Source of the DNA: Aplectana chamaeleonis
Taxonomy: Eukaryota; Nematoda; Chromadorea; Rhabditida; Cosmocercidae
DNA length: 64,000 nucleotides
Assembly: GCA_029168955.1 (NCBI GenBank)
Contig: JAPDOI010000021.1
Location: 2,344,501 to 2,408,500, forward strand
Reading direction: 5' to 3'
Both the position numbers and the translations under genes were made by a program. Below are positions 38,276 to 48,544 of this stretch, in pieces. How positions within the stretch are numbered: position 1 is the first letter of the stretch; each line of letters starts with the position of its first letter. The notes beneath the pieces are model-generated. The model worked only from the letters and a program-made list of their open reading frames with translations, searched no databases and was not told where the DNA came from.

Positions 38276-38795
38276 TTAAATGCAGTGCTCACGATAATCT
38301 TCGATTTTGAGATTAATTGCTGATTTGATTGTTTTGCCCCCGCATAGAACTGAAAAGACCAGAAATTGAGAAAAACGCACCAGAAGGGCACGAAATTCTC
38401 AAATCTCACCCCGCCTCTTTACTCTCATTGGAACTGTTCGTTGTGACAATGAAATCTTTTGTGGGACTGTCTTTCGAAGTTCTCTACTCTCGGTTGCTAT
38501 GTACTTTCTTTCAGACACTAACTAATACTGTTTGCCTAAAAAAATCTTCCATTTTTGGTATGCCCGATTTTTTACCGATGAAAACCACCGTGAACATGTT
38601 CATATACTCGGAAAACTAGTACAGGCCAGAGAATAATGTCACTGAAAAAAGACGTTTTAGTGTTTCAGTTATAATCGCACTGAAACAAGACGTTTTTCTA
38701 GCTATTTCTTCGAAATTTTGGTAACACTTGATTGCCAACGCTTGGTTTTCATTGGAAAACTCGGGAACGGAAATCATCGTGAACACTGATTTTGA
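38276..38795 (+). mobile_element. TTAA MITE, family B (copy 1)
   Basis: Starts with TTAAATGCAGTGCTCACGAT and aligns along its length with 57629-58114 (shared AGAACTGAAA, CGCACCAGAAGGGCACGAAA, TAACTAATACT, CCAGGCCAGAGAATAATGTC, TTTTGGTAACACTT, ACTCGGG). The right end, ATCATCGTGAACACTGATTTT, is decayed relative to the other copy. It shares its left TTAA with the neighbouring family A1 copy. Shorter open frames inside it are not genes. Confidence 0.8.
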
Positions 38796-38939
38796 AGAAA
38801 AAACCACGACCAACTGGGAAAAGTATCAAGCAAGAAAGAGAGGTCAACGATGTGAAGCTTTGTATCGCAAGCTTGACACGAGAGAGGGCGAGCGCGATCT
38901 CTACCGGTTCGTCAGGTAACGAAACCGAAGGACATAGAA

Positions 38940-40440
38940 TATAGAGAAGTTTGTTGGGAGAAGCGATGAAAATGGCTGGCTCCCATTCAGTGCTGAGCAG
39001 GCAAAGGAAAGGTAACGGCAGTGGTTCGAAGCGGTTTCGACAAAGGAGTTCCCGCATCCCCCGTTACCTCTTGCTCGTCTCGTTTCCCGTTAAGGAGGCG
39101 AATGGCAAAGTTACCGGACCGGATGATATTGCCGCGGAGTTATGGAAAAGTCGAAGTTGGTACCCGAGTACTTGGCTTGTAGTGCTAGTCAACCGAACTG
39201 TGGCTGAGCGCAGGGTCCCCTAGGCCTGAAAGTTGAGCACAACAGTCCCGATTTTCAAGAAGAATGGGAGTCTTGCCGACTGTAGCAACTATCGGCCCAT
39301 TCGACTCCCTGGTCATACAATAAAGACTTTTGAAAGAATTTTGGATAGGAGAATACGTGATGTCGTTGAGCTAATCGCAAATCAATGTGGTTTTGTCAAG
39401 AACTGCATCACGATCGACGCTATCTATGCCACACGACTTCTAGTGTGAAGAGCATCGTGGATAAAGGGAAGGCTGTTCATCTTGCCTTTCTTGATCTAGA
39501 GAAAGCGTTCGACAGAGTCCCTCACAGCGTAATTTGGTATGCTCCGCGCAGCCGGGATGTGCACGAAGAATTGATCGATTGGGGTGAAGCTTTTGTACGT
39601 GGACACGGCGGGTTTCATACGATCTGCGATAGGAACATCAAATCCTTTTCAAATCACTGTTGGAGTTTATCGAGGCTCCGCCCTTTCCCCTCTGCTCTTC
39701 ATCATCCTCATGGGTGCCACCACACGAGATCTGCAGCGTTCAGCCCCTTGGACCCTGTAGTATGCTGACGACGTGATGTTCGCCTCAGATGACAGAGAAC
39801 AACCCCAAGCGCAAGTCCAAGCTTGGCACGACAGACTGACAGAATTCCGATTGCTGCTCAATAAGAAGAAAACGGAATACATGACAAATGCAAATTTGAT
39901 GATTCCATCCAAGTCGACAACATTGTCTTTCAATATCATGTATCGACGCTTACCGACTCTGGGACGTTGACGGCTGACGTTGACGCACGCATCAATGCTG
40001 CTTGGTTGAAATGGCGGACCTCGAGTGGAGTACTCTGTGATAAAAAAGGTTTGCTACAGGCTCAAATCAAAGGTTTATCGATCGGTTGTGAGGCCCCTCG
40101 CACTGTATGGCACAGAGTATTGTCGAATAACAAGGAAGGCAGAAAGACAGCTCGGCGCTATGGAAACAAAGATGCCGAGGTGGAGGGGTGCGCTAATCCG
40201 ATTGGACCGAGTTCGGAATGAAGATGTGCGTGAAAGAATCGCCCATCCCGAACAAACTTCGCGGACATCGCCTAGGATGGTACGGGCACGTTCTGCGAGC
40301 TGGAGAATGCGGCTTCAAGTGACCGGCCGACGAGCAAGAGGACGGCCTAAGCAGTGATCGCTTGATGTCTTGCAAGATCGTTACAACGATATGAAATTGT
40401 AGGCCTCCATCTTGGCGACGCGAGCGGCGGAAGAAGGGAG
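38940..40440 (+). pseudogene. RTE-type LINE reverse transcriptase, broken copy
   Basis: Several frames together give the RTE-clade polymerase in order. NGKVTGPDDIAAELW (about 39104-39148) and the NYRPIRLPGHTIKTFERIL block (about 39280) come first. The motif A region FLDLEKAFDRVPHSVIW (about 39490) and a motif B-like GSALSPLLFIILMGATT (about 39670) follow. Motif C YADDVMFASDD starts at about 39760. The C-terminal thumb and tail are RLKSKVYRSVVRPLALYGTEY and GRRARGRPKQ, up to about 40360. It is inactive: stops at 39220 and immediately before YADD, a stop after TRLLV (39448), and frame changes near 39450, 39660 and 39970. No endonuclease domain precedes it. The polypurine tract begins at its 3' end. 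Confidence 0.9.
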
Positions 40441-41097
40441 AAGAAGGAAGAAGAAGGAAGAGTAAGGAAGAAGAAGGAATACTGAATAAGAAGAAAGAGT
40501 AAGGGAGAAGAAGGGAGAAGAAGGAAGAAGAAGGAAGAAGAAGGAACAAGAGGGAAGGAGAAGGAAGGAAGGAGAAGGGAAGGAGAAGGAAGGAGAAGGG
40601 AAGGAGAAGGAAGGAGAAGGAAGGAGAAGGAAGGAGGGAAGGAAGGAGGAGGAAGGAGGGAGGAAGGAGGAGAAAGGAGAAGAAGGAAGGAGGAGAAGAA
40701 AGGAGAAGGAAGAAGAAGGAAGAAGAAAGGAAGGATAAGGAAGGAGAAGGAAGGAGAAGGGAGGAGAAGGAAGGAGAAGGAAGGAGAAGGAAGGAAGAAA
40801 GGAGAAGGAAGGAGAAGGAAGGAGAAGGGAAGGAGAAGGGAAGGAGAAGGAAGGAGAAGGAAGGAGAAGGAAGGAGAAGGAAGGAGAAGGAAGGAGAAGG
40901 AAGGAGAAGGAAGGAGAAGAAAGGAGAAGGAAGGAGAAGGTAGGAGAAGGAGGGAGAAGGAAGGAGAAGGAAGGAGAGAAAGAAGGAGAAGGAAGGAGAA
41001 GAAAGGAGAAGGAAGTGGAAGAAAGGAGAAGGAAGAAGAAGGAAGAAGAAGGAAGAGGGAAGGAGGAAGAAGGAAGAAGAAGAAAACGAAGGAGAAG
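40421..41097 (+). repeat. Polypurine low-complexity tract, AAGGAGAAGG-type
   Basis: About 670 bp almost entirely of A and G on the plus strand. It starts as GAAGAAGGA repeats and becomes a roughly 10-bp AAGGAGAAGG repeat. Only scattered pyrimidines occur, mostly in the first 100 bp. Long minus-strand Ser/Leu/Phe frames across it are artefacts. Such mirror-symmetric purine tracts can form triplex (H-DNA) structures, which is a known property of the sequence class and has not been shown here. Confidence 0.97.
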
Positions 41098-41098
41098 A

Positions 41099-41373
41099 AG
41101 GGTCCCACACACTTTCTACGGCGCCCGGCGCACTCCCATTAGGGTCCCACACACTTTCTATGGTGTTCAGCGCACGCCCATTTGGGTCCCGCATACTTTC
41201 TACGGCTCCACGCGCACTCCCACTTGGGTCCCGCACACTTCCTACGACGTCCGGCGCACTCTCGCTAGGGTCCCGCACACTTTCTACGGCGTCCGGTGCA
41301 CTCTCATTTGGGTCCCAAACACTTTCTACGGCGTTCTGCACACACCGATTTGGGTCCCGCACACTATCTACCA
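41099..41373 (-). repeat. Short 42-bp array (family 3, inverted orientation)
   Basis: About 6.5 units of GGGTCCCGCACACTTTCTAC followed by GGCGTCCGGCGCACTCTCATTT, 42 bp each. This is the reverse complement of the unit forming the array at 42757-44690. Units here are more divergent from one another than in the large array. It begins directly at the end of the polypurine tract and ends at CACACTATCTACCAGGAGTG. Confidence 0.95.
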
Positions 41374-41480
41374 GGAGTGTGCGTTAATGAAAATTATTTT
41401 TTTCGTTAAGAGTTAATCGTTAATTTTCGGAAAAAAACCGCGTTAACCCGTTAATGCGTTAACACGTTAATTCTGCATTT
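41374..41480. repeat. GTTAA-rich dispersed repeat (copy 1)
   Basis: TTCGTTAAGAGTTAATCGTT, AATTTTCGGAAAAAAACCGCG and TTAACCCGTTAATGCGTTAA closely match 47575-47650. The sequence is short and rich in TTAA/GTTAA, with no clear termini. Confidence 0.6.
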
Positions 41481-42599
41481 CGTCAAACAATCAAAAAGAA
41501 AAAACATTAACACGTCAAAAATCAATAAATCATCAGATCTCCCATATCAATCAGTGCCATACAGAGTTCGGCGCGGGATAGAGCCCCATAGGGGTCTTGA
41601 GCTCCGGAGATGTCTGACCCTCAGAGGAAGACCCAATGTACAACTGCGCATGTGAGTGAAAACTGCACGGAGCAGTTTTTTCACATGGGATTCAACTATG
41701 CATTGCGATTTGACTGAAACGCTGTTTGAATTTAGTTATGAGTGACAGTGTTCAATTAGGAAGCTTAGGGTGAAGTTATCGTGAAGGTGTTCCCAAAATG
41801 ATAAACAAGACATATGAATCCTCAATGTGCAGTGCCTAAAGCCGTTTGCCCACTGAATGCTGAATGATTTCTGCGAAAGATGTCTATGGGTCAGTAGAGT
41901 TGATATTTGAGTTGAGCGTGGTCGATTTACGCTGTACAAAAAATTTCCTAGTTTAAAATTGAGGCAGAGCATCGCTACAATATGAGGGCCAACACCTCTC
42001 GGGTGTGGTCCCGCCGGAAGTCGGCAATTTTGAAAACTAAGAGTCACGGGAGTAGTATAATTGAGCCCAGCGTGGCTGATTTATTCTATGCTGAGTTTCG
42101 GCGTCCGAAATGAACGCCGAGATCGCTACACTGATAGAGGAAGAAGACAAAAAACATCCAAGTTCACGAATTGTGGTGAGCGCGAAGCGCTCACCAGATT
42201 TTTCTTTGATTCGCCATCGCGCAACCCCCTGATCTCAGTATCAGGGTCCAGAGTAAACGTAGGAAGTCCGTTCTTTTTGCATTCAATATACTTTAGAAAG
42301 TTGAATAACTGTTCAAAAAATGGTCTGGAATGGTTACCTGAGATTCGAGAAAAATTGTCAAAAACCACGTGATTTTGGTCGAAAAAAGGGTTCATCTCCT
42401 TTTTTTTTCAGTTGGCGTACATGATCTTGTTGGAAAACTTATCGTTGAGCTAGAAAGCTGATTTTTGGCTAGAAAGTTTGTTATGATTGCCGTTAGCTCC
42501 TGACAAAATTTGAAGTTGGTAGCTCAATTTTTGCGGGACCTCAAAATTGAGGGTCAAGTGAGACAAAAACACGTAAACATGTTATTATAAACCATCCGA
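41481..42599. other. Intergenic with dispersed repeat pieces, no gene seen
   Basis: No supported coding region. 41985-42100 is an inverted, diverged relative of 46705-46800, with GCCGACTTCCGGCGGGACCA on the minus strand here. A perfect 9-bp stem, 3-nt loop hairpin lies at 42175-42195. The rest is AT-rich with no visible open frame of interest. Confidence 0.5.
42175..42195. repeat. GGTGAGCGC-GAA-GCGCTCACC hairpin (copy 1)
   Basis: Perfect 9-bp inverted repeat with a GAA loop, embedded in TTGTGGTGAGCGC...GCGCTCACCAG. The identical 21-bp sequence occurs at 48615-48635. The shared flanking bases show that it travels as part of a dispersed element. Confidence 0.85.
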
Positions 42600-42756
42600 C
42601 GTTTACTCATTCGTAAAAATGATCACCGAAATAAACACCGTCACTGATAGGCATTTGTTTAGGATTGAACGCTTCAATCAATACGGCGGGATCTTGGATG
42701 TATTTTTCAGAACGCCGCGCGGTGTGAATCAGAAGAAATCCACTGAACGTCTTAGA
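42600..42756 (-). repeat. Right flank (minus-strand sense) of the family 3 array, duplicated at 48.4 kb
   Basis: Read on the minus strand this segment matches 48375-48530 on the plus strand: CTATCTA.GACGTTC, TTCTGA.TCACACCG, CGGCGTTC, GCCGTATTGATTGAA and ATGCCTATCAGT/AAGCCTATCAGT then GTGTTTATTTC. It lies immediately beyond the last array unit. The 48-kb copy has at most one unit-like stretch and no array. Confidence 0.75.
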
Positions 42757-44690
42757 TAGTGTGCGGAACCCCAGTAGGGGTGCGCAAGACGCTGTAGAAA
42801 ATGTGTGGGACCCCAGTAGGGGTGCGTAGAACGCCGTAGAAAGTGTGTGGGACCCAAATAACAGTGCTTCGGACGCCGTAGAAAATGTGTGGGACCCAAA
42901 TAACAGTGCGTAGGACGCCGTAGAAAATGTGTGGGACCCAAATAACAAAGCGTCGGACGCCGTAGAAAGTGTGTGGGACCCAAATGAGAGTGCGTAGGAC
43001 GCCGTAGAAAACGTGTGGGACCCAAATAACAGTGCGTCGGACGCCGTAGAAAGTGTGTGGGACCCAAATGAGAGTGCGTCGGACGCCGTAGAAAGTGTGC
43101 GGGGCCCAAATGAGAGTGCGTAGGACGCCGTAGAAAATGTGTAGGACCCAAATGAGAGTGCGTAGGACGCCGTAGAAAATGTGTGGGACCCAAATAACAG
43201 TGCGTCGGGCGCCGTAGAAAGTGTGTGGGACCCAAATGAGAGTGCGTCGGACGCCGTAGAAAGTGTGCGGGACCCAAACGAGAGTGCGTAGGACGCCGGA
43301 GAAAATGTGTAGGACCCAAATGAGAGTGCGTAGGACGCCGTAGAAAATGTGTGGGACCCAAATAACAGTGCGTCGGGCGCCGTAGAAAGTGTGTGGGACC
43401 CAAATGAGAGTGCGTCGGACGCCGTAGAAAGTGTACGGGGCCCAAATGAGAGTGCGTAGGACGCCGTAGAAAATGTGTAGGACCCAAATGAGAGTGCGTA
43501 GGACGCCGTAGAAAATGTGTGGGACCCAAATAACAGTGCGTCGGACGCCGTAGAAAGTGTGTGGGACCCAAATGAGAGTGCGTCGGACGCCGTAGAAAGT
43601 GTGCGGGGCCCAAATGAGAGTGCGTAGGACGCCGTAGAAAATGTGTAGGACCCAAATGAGAGTGCGTAGGACGCCGTAGAAAATGTGTGGGACCCAAATA
43701 ACAGTGCGTCGGGCTCCGTAGAAAGTGTGTGGGACCCAAATGAGAGTGCGTCGGACGCCGTAGAAAGTGTGCGGGACCCAAATGAGAGTGCGTCGGACGC
43801 CGTAGAAAGTGTGTGGGACCCAAATGAGAGTGCGTCGGACGCCGTAGAAAATGTGTGGGACCCAAATAGCAGTGCGTCGGACGCCGTAGAAAGTGTGTGG
43901 GACCCAAATGAGAGTGCGTCGGACGCCGTAGAAAGTGTGTGGGACCCAAATAACAGTGCGTCGGACGCCGTAGAAAGTGTGCGGGACCCAAATGGGTGTG
44001 CGCAGTGCGCCGTAGAAAGTGTACGGGGCCCAAATGAGAGTGCGTAGGACGCCGTAGAAAATGTGTAGGACCCAAATGAGAGTGCGTAGGACGCCGTAGA
44101 AAATGTGTGGGACCCAAATAACAGTGCGTCGGACGCCGTAGAAAGTGTGTGGGACCCAAATGAGAGTGCGTCGGACGCCGTAGAAAGTGTGCGGGGCCCA
44201 AATGAGAGTGCGTAGGACGCCGTAGAAAATGTGTAGGACCCAAATGAGAGTGCGTAGGACGCCGTAGAAAATGTGTGGGACCCAAATAACAGTGCGTCGG
44301 GCTCCGTAGAAAGTGTGTGGGACCCAAATGAGAGTGCGTCGGACGCCGTAGAAAGTGTGCGGGACCCAAATGAGAGTGCGTCGGACGCCGTAGAAAGTGT
44401 GTGGGACCCAAATGAGAGTGCGTCGGACGCCGTAGAAAATGTGTGGGACCCAAATAGCAGTGCGTCGGACGCCGTAGAAAGTGTGTGGGACCCAAATGAG
44501 AGTGCGTCGGACGCCGTAGAAAGTGTGTGGGACCCAAATAACAGTGCGTCGTACGCCGTAGAAAGTGTGCGGGACCCAAATGGGTGTGCGCAGTGCGCCG
44601 TAGAAAGTGTACGCGACCCAAATGAAAGTACGTTGGACGCCATAAAAACTGTGAGGTGACCAAGTGGAAGTGAGCAAGACGCCGTCAAAA
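42757..44690 (+). repeat. 42-bp array, about 46 copies (family 3)
   Basis: Unit GTGTGGGACCCAAATGAGAG then TGCGTCGGACGCCGTAGAAA, 42 bp, without obvious length change over 1.9 kb. A 588-bp (14-unit) block is repeated: 43685-44047 matches 44273 onward. The unit contains no TTA, CTA or TCA, so all three minus frames stay open for over 640 codons; the frame at 42607-44838 even enters both flanks. That openness reflects composition, so no gene is called. The first units at 42757-42860 contain GGAACCCCAGTAGGGGTG and are intermediate with family 2. Confidence 0.96.
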
Positions 44691-44707
44691 GTTTGCGGGA
44701 CCCAAAT

Positions 44708-45011
44708 ACAAGCACGCCCATGCCGATAATTTTTTCCGCAGGGCTACCGTAATCATTCTTGAACAAAACATGATAACGAACGATAAACACACGCTCATAA
44801 CATGCGGGATATAAAGGAGAGGAGCGGTATGCAGTCATTCACACACCGCTCTCTTCGAGAAGCCACTGGGAAGTGGCTGAGGAGGTCGAAATTGTGCAAA
44901 GATGATGGTTGGCTATAACGATGTGCTCATATCCAGGCTGACACTTGGAAAACTTCCGAAGGAGGGTTACGGTAGCCCTGCGGAAAAAATGATCGGCATG
45001 AGCGTGCTTGT
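44708..45011. repeat. 45-bp inverted repeat enclosing a TATA-like box and a hairpin
   Basis: Arms 44708-44752 and 44967-45011 are reverse complements with 2 mismatches in 45 (core CCGCAGGGCTACCGTAA). The 214-bp spacer has GATATAAAGG (TATAAA at 44810-44815), the AGCCACT/AGTGGCT hairpin at 44861-44878, and CATTCACACACCGCTCT, which resembles the repeat at 51.1 and 60.1 kb. It sits at the left-sense end of the family 3 array. Confidence 0.85.
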
Positions 45012-45095
45012 GACCCAAATGGGTGTGCGCAGAGCGCCGTAGAACGTGTGCAGGACATCAGTGCGAGCGTGCAGGACGTCATAGAAGGGGAGGGC
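45012..45095 (+). repeat. Two-unit remnant mixing family 3 and family 2 units
   Basis: GACCCAAATGGGTGTGCGCAG and AGCGCCGTAGAACGTGTGCAG are followed by GACATCAGTGCGAGCGTGCAG and GACGTCATAGAAGG. The first unit is of the 42.7-kb type and the next of the 33-kb array type, side by side. Confidence 0.7.
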
Positions 45096-45180
45096 AGGGC
45101 ATCAGTGGGTTTGCTTTGAATTAACACCACCAGGCATAAACCATGTTAGAAAGGAAACCTTCAGGAAAAATAAATGAAAT

Positions 45181-45854
45181 TCCTGAAAGTTTAGGTTCCT
45201 GGCAAAAGTAAAGATTTGGCATGGCCGTTTTTTCGAAATTTCAGAAATATACTCAGTTAAAAGGGGAATGTGAAGAAAAATGGAAAAAGTTTTGAAATAT
45301 TCCTGAGAACGATTTGGCGTAGAATAATTTGATTTTTAGGAAATGTAATGGAATAGTTGAAAGTATGATTTGGCAGTCGAGTTTGAACCAACTATTTACA
45401 AGAGTTGTGCGAAACGAGAGATCGCATTGTATGAGCTTATCCGTAGAACATATCAAAGCAAAATCACGCGTGATAAGGCAAGCAGTAAAAGCTCGTTTGT
45501 GAGCTGGAATGCCGCGATCTTCACGTATTAAGTGAAGTAAAATCAAGTGTTTGTTTCATATCAGGCAAGATTTTGCTTTGATATGTTCTACGGATAAGCT
45601 CATACAATGCGATCTCTCGTTTCGCACAACTCTTGTAAATAGTTGGTTCAAACTCCACTGCCAAATCATACTTTCAACTATTTCATTACATTTCCTAAGA
45701 ATCAAATTATTCTACGCCAAATCGTTCTCAGGAATATTTCAAAACCTTTTTCCATTTTTCTTCACCTTCCCCTTTTAACTGAGTATATTTCTAAAATTTC
45801 GAAAAAACGGCCATGCCAAATCTTTACTTTTGCCAGGAACCTGAACTTTCAGGA
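45181..45854. mobile_element. Fold-back element with 285-bp arms
   Basis: 45181-45465 and 45570-45854 are near-perfect reverse complements; the ends read TCCTGAAAGTTTAGGTTCCT and its complement. They are separated by about 104 bp. Internal landmarks in both arms are GATTTGGCATGGCCGTTTTT, ACTCAGTTAAAAGGGGAA and GAGATCGCATTGTATGAGCT. The two similar plus/minus open frames in the arms are mirror images of each other and are not genes. No transposase is present, so this is a non-autonomous fold-back type. Confidence 0.9.
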
Positions 45855-46102
45855 ATCTAGACTATGGTTTTAAAACTGCAGTAACTTGAGTTTTAAATGA
45901 GATACTTGGAAAAAATCTTAGCTCTAGGTAACTACACTCTGTACCCTACCGTTTGGAGCCTACGGCACCTCTGGAGTGTGCCCTTTGGAAAAATTTTCCT
46001 GATGTGGGTTCTGTTTCATCATTCGCGTTTTTTCAGTACTTACTTTGTCGGATGTGGACCCACAGTGCATTTTAGAGAAGAACCCACAACAGGTTAGTGT
46101 TC
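45855..46102. other. Intergenic spacer, no gene seen
   Basis: AT-rich sequence with no supported open frame. CTGTTTCA at 46011-46018 is at the frequency expected by chance. Confidence 0.4.
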
Positions 46103-46581
46103 TTAAAGGCACAGTTCAACCTCAGAATCGTTTTTCTGTTTCCTTGTCTATCCCGGAAACGGTTCCACGCTGATTCCAATGATGCCTCTGAAATCGTAAA
46201 ATATCCTCCAGAAATGGAGTTATGGCCCTTCAAAATTTGAGCTACGGACGCAGGGTGGACGAGTTGTCCGAGCTTTGCAACTTTCGTAATTTGCAACCTG
46301 CGAGCCTACCTGAACAAGGAGAGAAGTTGAAAATGAAGGGAAGAAAGGGGCTTTTGATCAAAAACCATCGCTCATCTCGCCACTGTTGAGCTCGAAAGAT
46401 CGTAAATGGGGCGTGCCAAGGTGGCTTTCGGATGGGGACGCCCCAGGGTGGCTTCCTCCTACACCTCGTTTATTCGAAGGAATTGAGAGCTCGCACCTGG
46501 CAGGTGCTTTATAGGGTGGGTCTACTTCAAAATCAAGTGGAAATCTCAGATTTCGTCCCTGAGCTTGGACTGTGCCTTTAA
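46103..46581 (+). mobile_element. TTAA MITE, family A2
   Basis: Begins TTAAAGGCACAGTTCAACCT and ends GGACTGTGCCTTTAA (46581), an inverted terminal repeat of about 16 bp that includes the TTAA target. The termini are nearly those of family A1, but the interior differs and instead matches 3580-3785. No coding capacity. Confidence 0.8.
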
Positions 46582-47879
46582 AAGGCTCTCTTCAGATTTG
46601 CAGAAGGTTGCAGACGGTAGAGTATAAAGTCTTATTTCTCAAAGCCAGGATTTTTCCAAATAACTCATTAACTACTTAACTTTCTCATAATCAGACGGTG
46701 AAATTTTGTACGCAGAGTAAATCAGCGAGCTTGACTCAAATATCCGACTCTTGTGAATCATATTTATCAAAATTGTCGACTTCCGGCGGGACTACACCTG
46801 ATAAAAGTGTGAGTTCATACACTGCAGCAGTGTTCGCCCTCCATCCTAGACGGTGAAAGTGTATACAAAGGGTGAATAGACAATAGACCCTGCTTGACTC
46901 AAGTATCCTGCTATCGTGATCCGTACTTTGCATAGCTATGAACTTCAAGAGGGATCAAACTCCCTTCCCTCAAACATCCGCATTTTATTACACAGCACAG
47001 ACTGTAACCAGCTATAACGTAGCGCACCAAAATTTGCACGTCTAATTACCAATGAGAAGCTGTTGGTCAAAGACAGAAGTGCTTGAAACTCATGGCAGCG
47101 CAACCGCTCCCGCTCAGCCTGTGGCGAGCGTTTTGGATTACAATTCATGCATATTGATCTTCTGCCGACCTCTTTTCATTGATAATTACCTGCACGAAAT
47201 TTACTGGACTGCACCATACATACACTTTTGCACTTTAAGCTCCTCTCTACATAAACGCGATGGGCGCGTCCTTGCAAATATGTGCACTTTTTTCGCATAT
47301 CACTAGCTTCACCAATTTAATACGACAAGAGTAGTTTAACTGCAATGAAATACTAGAGGCAAACCTGCTAGATAAACACTTTTTGAACACATCAGTCCTA
47401 GGTGGGGAGGGGGTAGAACACGGTCAAAACGTGACCTTCTCACGCTCCTGGAAAGGGGTATGGACCGAAATTGACATTGGAGTGGGGGTCTGAGCAAAAC
47501 GGGCCGACCCGCACCTCGTGCAGTAACCTGGTGCCATAATTCTACGACAATTAACGAATTATAAATTAACGTGATTTCAAGACTTTCGTTGAGCGTTGAT
47601 CGTTAATTTTCGAGAAAAAAAACCGCGTTAATCCGCTAATGCGTAAAGGCAGCAGACACGCTCGAAAACGTTGTTGAGTTAACTACGTTACTGGGGTCGT
47701 ATGGCTCCTAGTAGAACGCTCACGCCGTTGGAAGCATCAAAAACGAGTAAAAACTACTAAACTTGAGCAATGCAAATCGGAAAATTTCTGCAACCCCGCT
47801 CCTGAGCTTCGACAATCCCGCCCCAAAATTCAAGCTCGTCCAGATTGATCGTTCTAATACGATCACTTTGACTAGTTTT
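46582..47879. other. Intergenic with imperfect direct and dispersed repeats
   Basis: AGACGGTGAAA...GCTTGACTCAA..ATCC occurs at about 46694-46760 and again at about 46850-46910 as a diverged direct duplication; the first part is also the inverted partner of 41985-42100. 47575-47650 repeats the GTTAA-rich segment of 41.4 kb. Small open frames (46736-46948, 46945-47148, 47052-47306) look like chance. Confidence 0.45.
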
Positions 47880-48374
47880 CGATGCTTTTAACGAGGTGAA
47901 CGTTCACGTACAGGCTGTAAGAGTATGTCCGCTTCTCTATCTCAACCGTTTTGTTGATAATATTCGCTGTTTCAACCGCGCGCTGAGGAAATCGTCCACT
48001 TTCACCCGATCACAATATAACCGTTATTCCTCTGTTTGCACTAAGTTTTTGGTACTCTTTCGGAATAGACGACCCACTAGAGAAACTTCATGGGAAATGA
48101 TCATCCCACTAGAGCCGTCGAATGATTTGGTCTTCTTCAAACACACCGAACTGTTTGATGTGACCAACCGAGCTGTCGGTCATGCCTAAACAATTGCTTA
48201 TTTCATCGCTTTCTCCAGTGGGTCGTCTATTCCGAAAGAGCTCCAAGTTTTCGTTTGTTTTTTCGTTAGTTTCCAAAACAACCAGCTCCAAACCTTCGAT
48301 TTGTGTCATATAATCGGTACCATTTTTGAGCGTGTATGCTGCCTTTAACACTTTAACGTTATAACGCACAGCCC
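47880..48374. repeat. 31-bp inverted repeat in otherwise unassigned sequence
   Basis: Arms CTCTTTCGGAATAGACGACC... at 48055-48085 and its complement at 48210-48240 differ at one position, with a 124-bp spacer. The plus frame 47896-48189 is open for 97 codons, but part of it lies in the arm and no homology is recognised. Confidence 0.7.
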
Positions 48375-48530
48375 TGCTATCTACGACGTTCTGTGGCGCA
48401 CTTCTGAGTCACACCGTGCGGCGTTCCAAAAAGTATTTCCGAGATCTCGCCGTATTGATTGAATTGATTGAAGCGTTGCCCCGTCTCAGGAAGCGTTAGA
48501 TCTCGAGCAAAAGCCTATCAGTAGCGGTGT
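48375..48530 (+). repeat. Array-less paralogue of the family 3 array flank
   Basis: CTATCTACGACGTTCTGTGG leads into sequence homologous to 42600-42756 (minus strand). It carries a 9-bp internal duplication (TTGATTGAA twice) and an unrelated insert near 48490. It looks like a locus with the flank but without amplified 42-bp units. Confidence 0.65.
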
Positions 48531-48544
48531 TTATTTCATTAGTT

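Noticed and set aside
40193..41416. Ser/Phe/Leu-rich and Arg/Lys/Glu-rich frames of 130-390 codons
   Set aside because: These are translations of the polypurine tract and the short array beside it, in several overlapping frames.
45253..45778. Pair of related proteins (minus 45253-45546 and plus 45551-45778) as a duplicated gene
   Set aside because: They are the two arms of one inverted repeat read in mirror orientation, with no domain and no gene structure.
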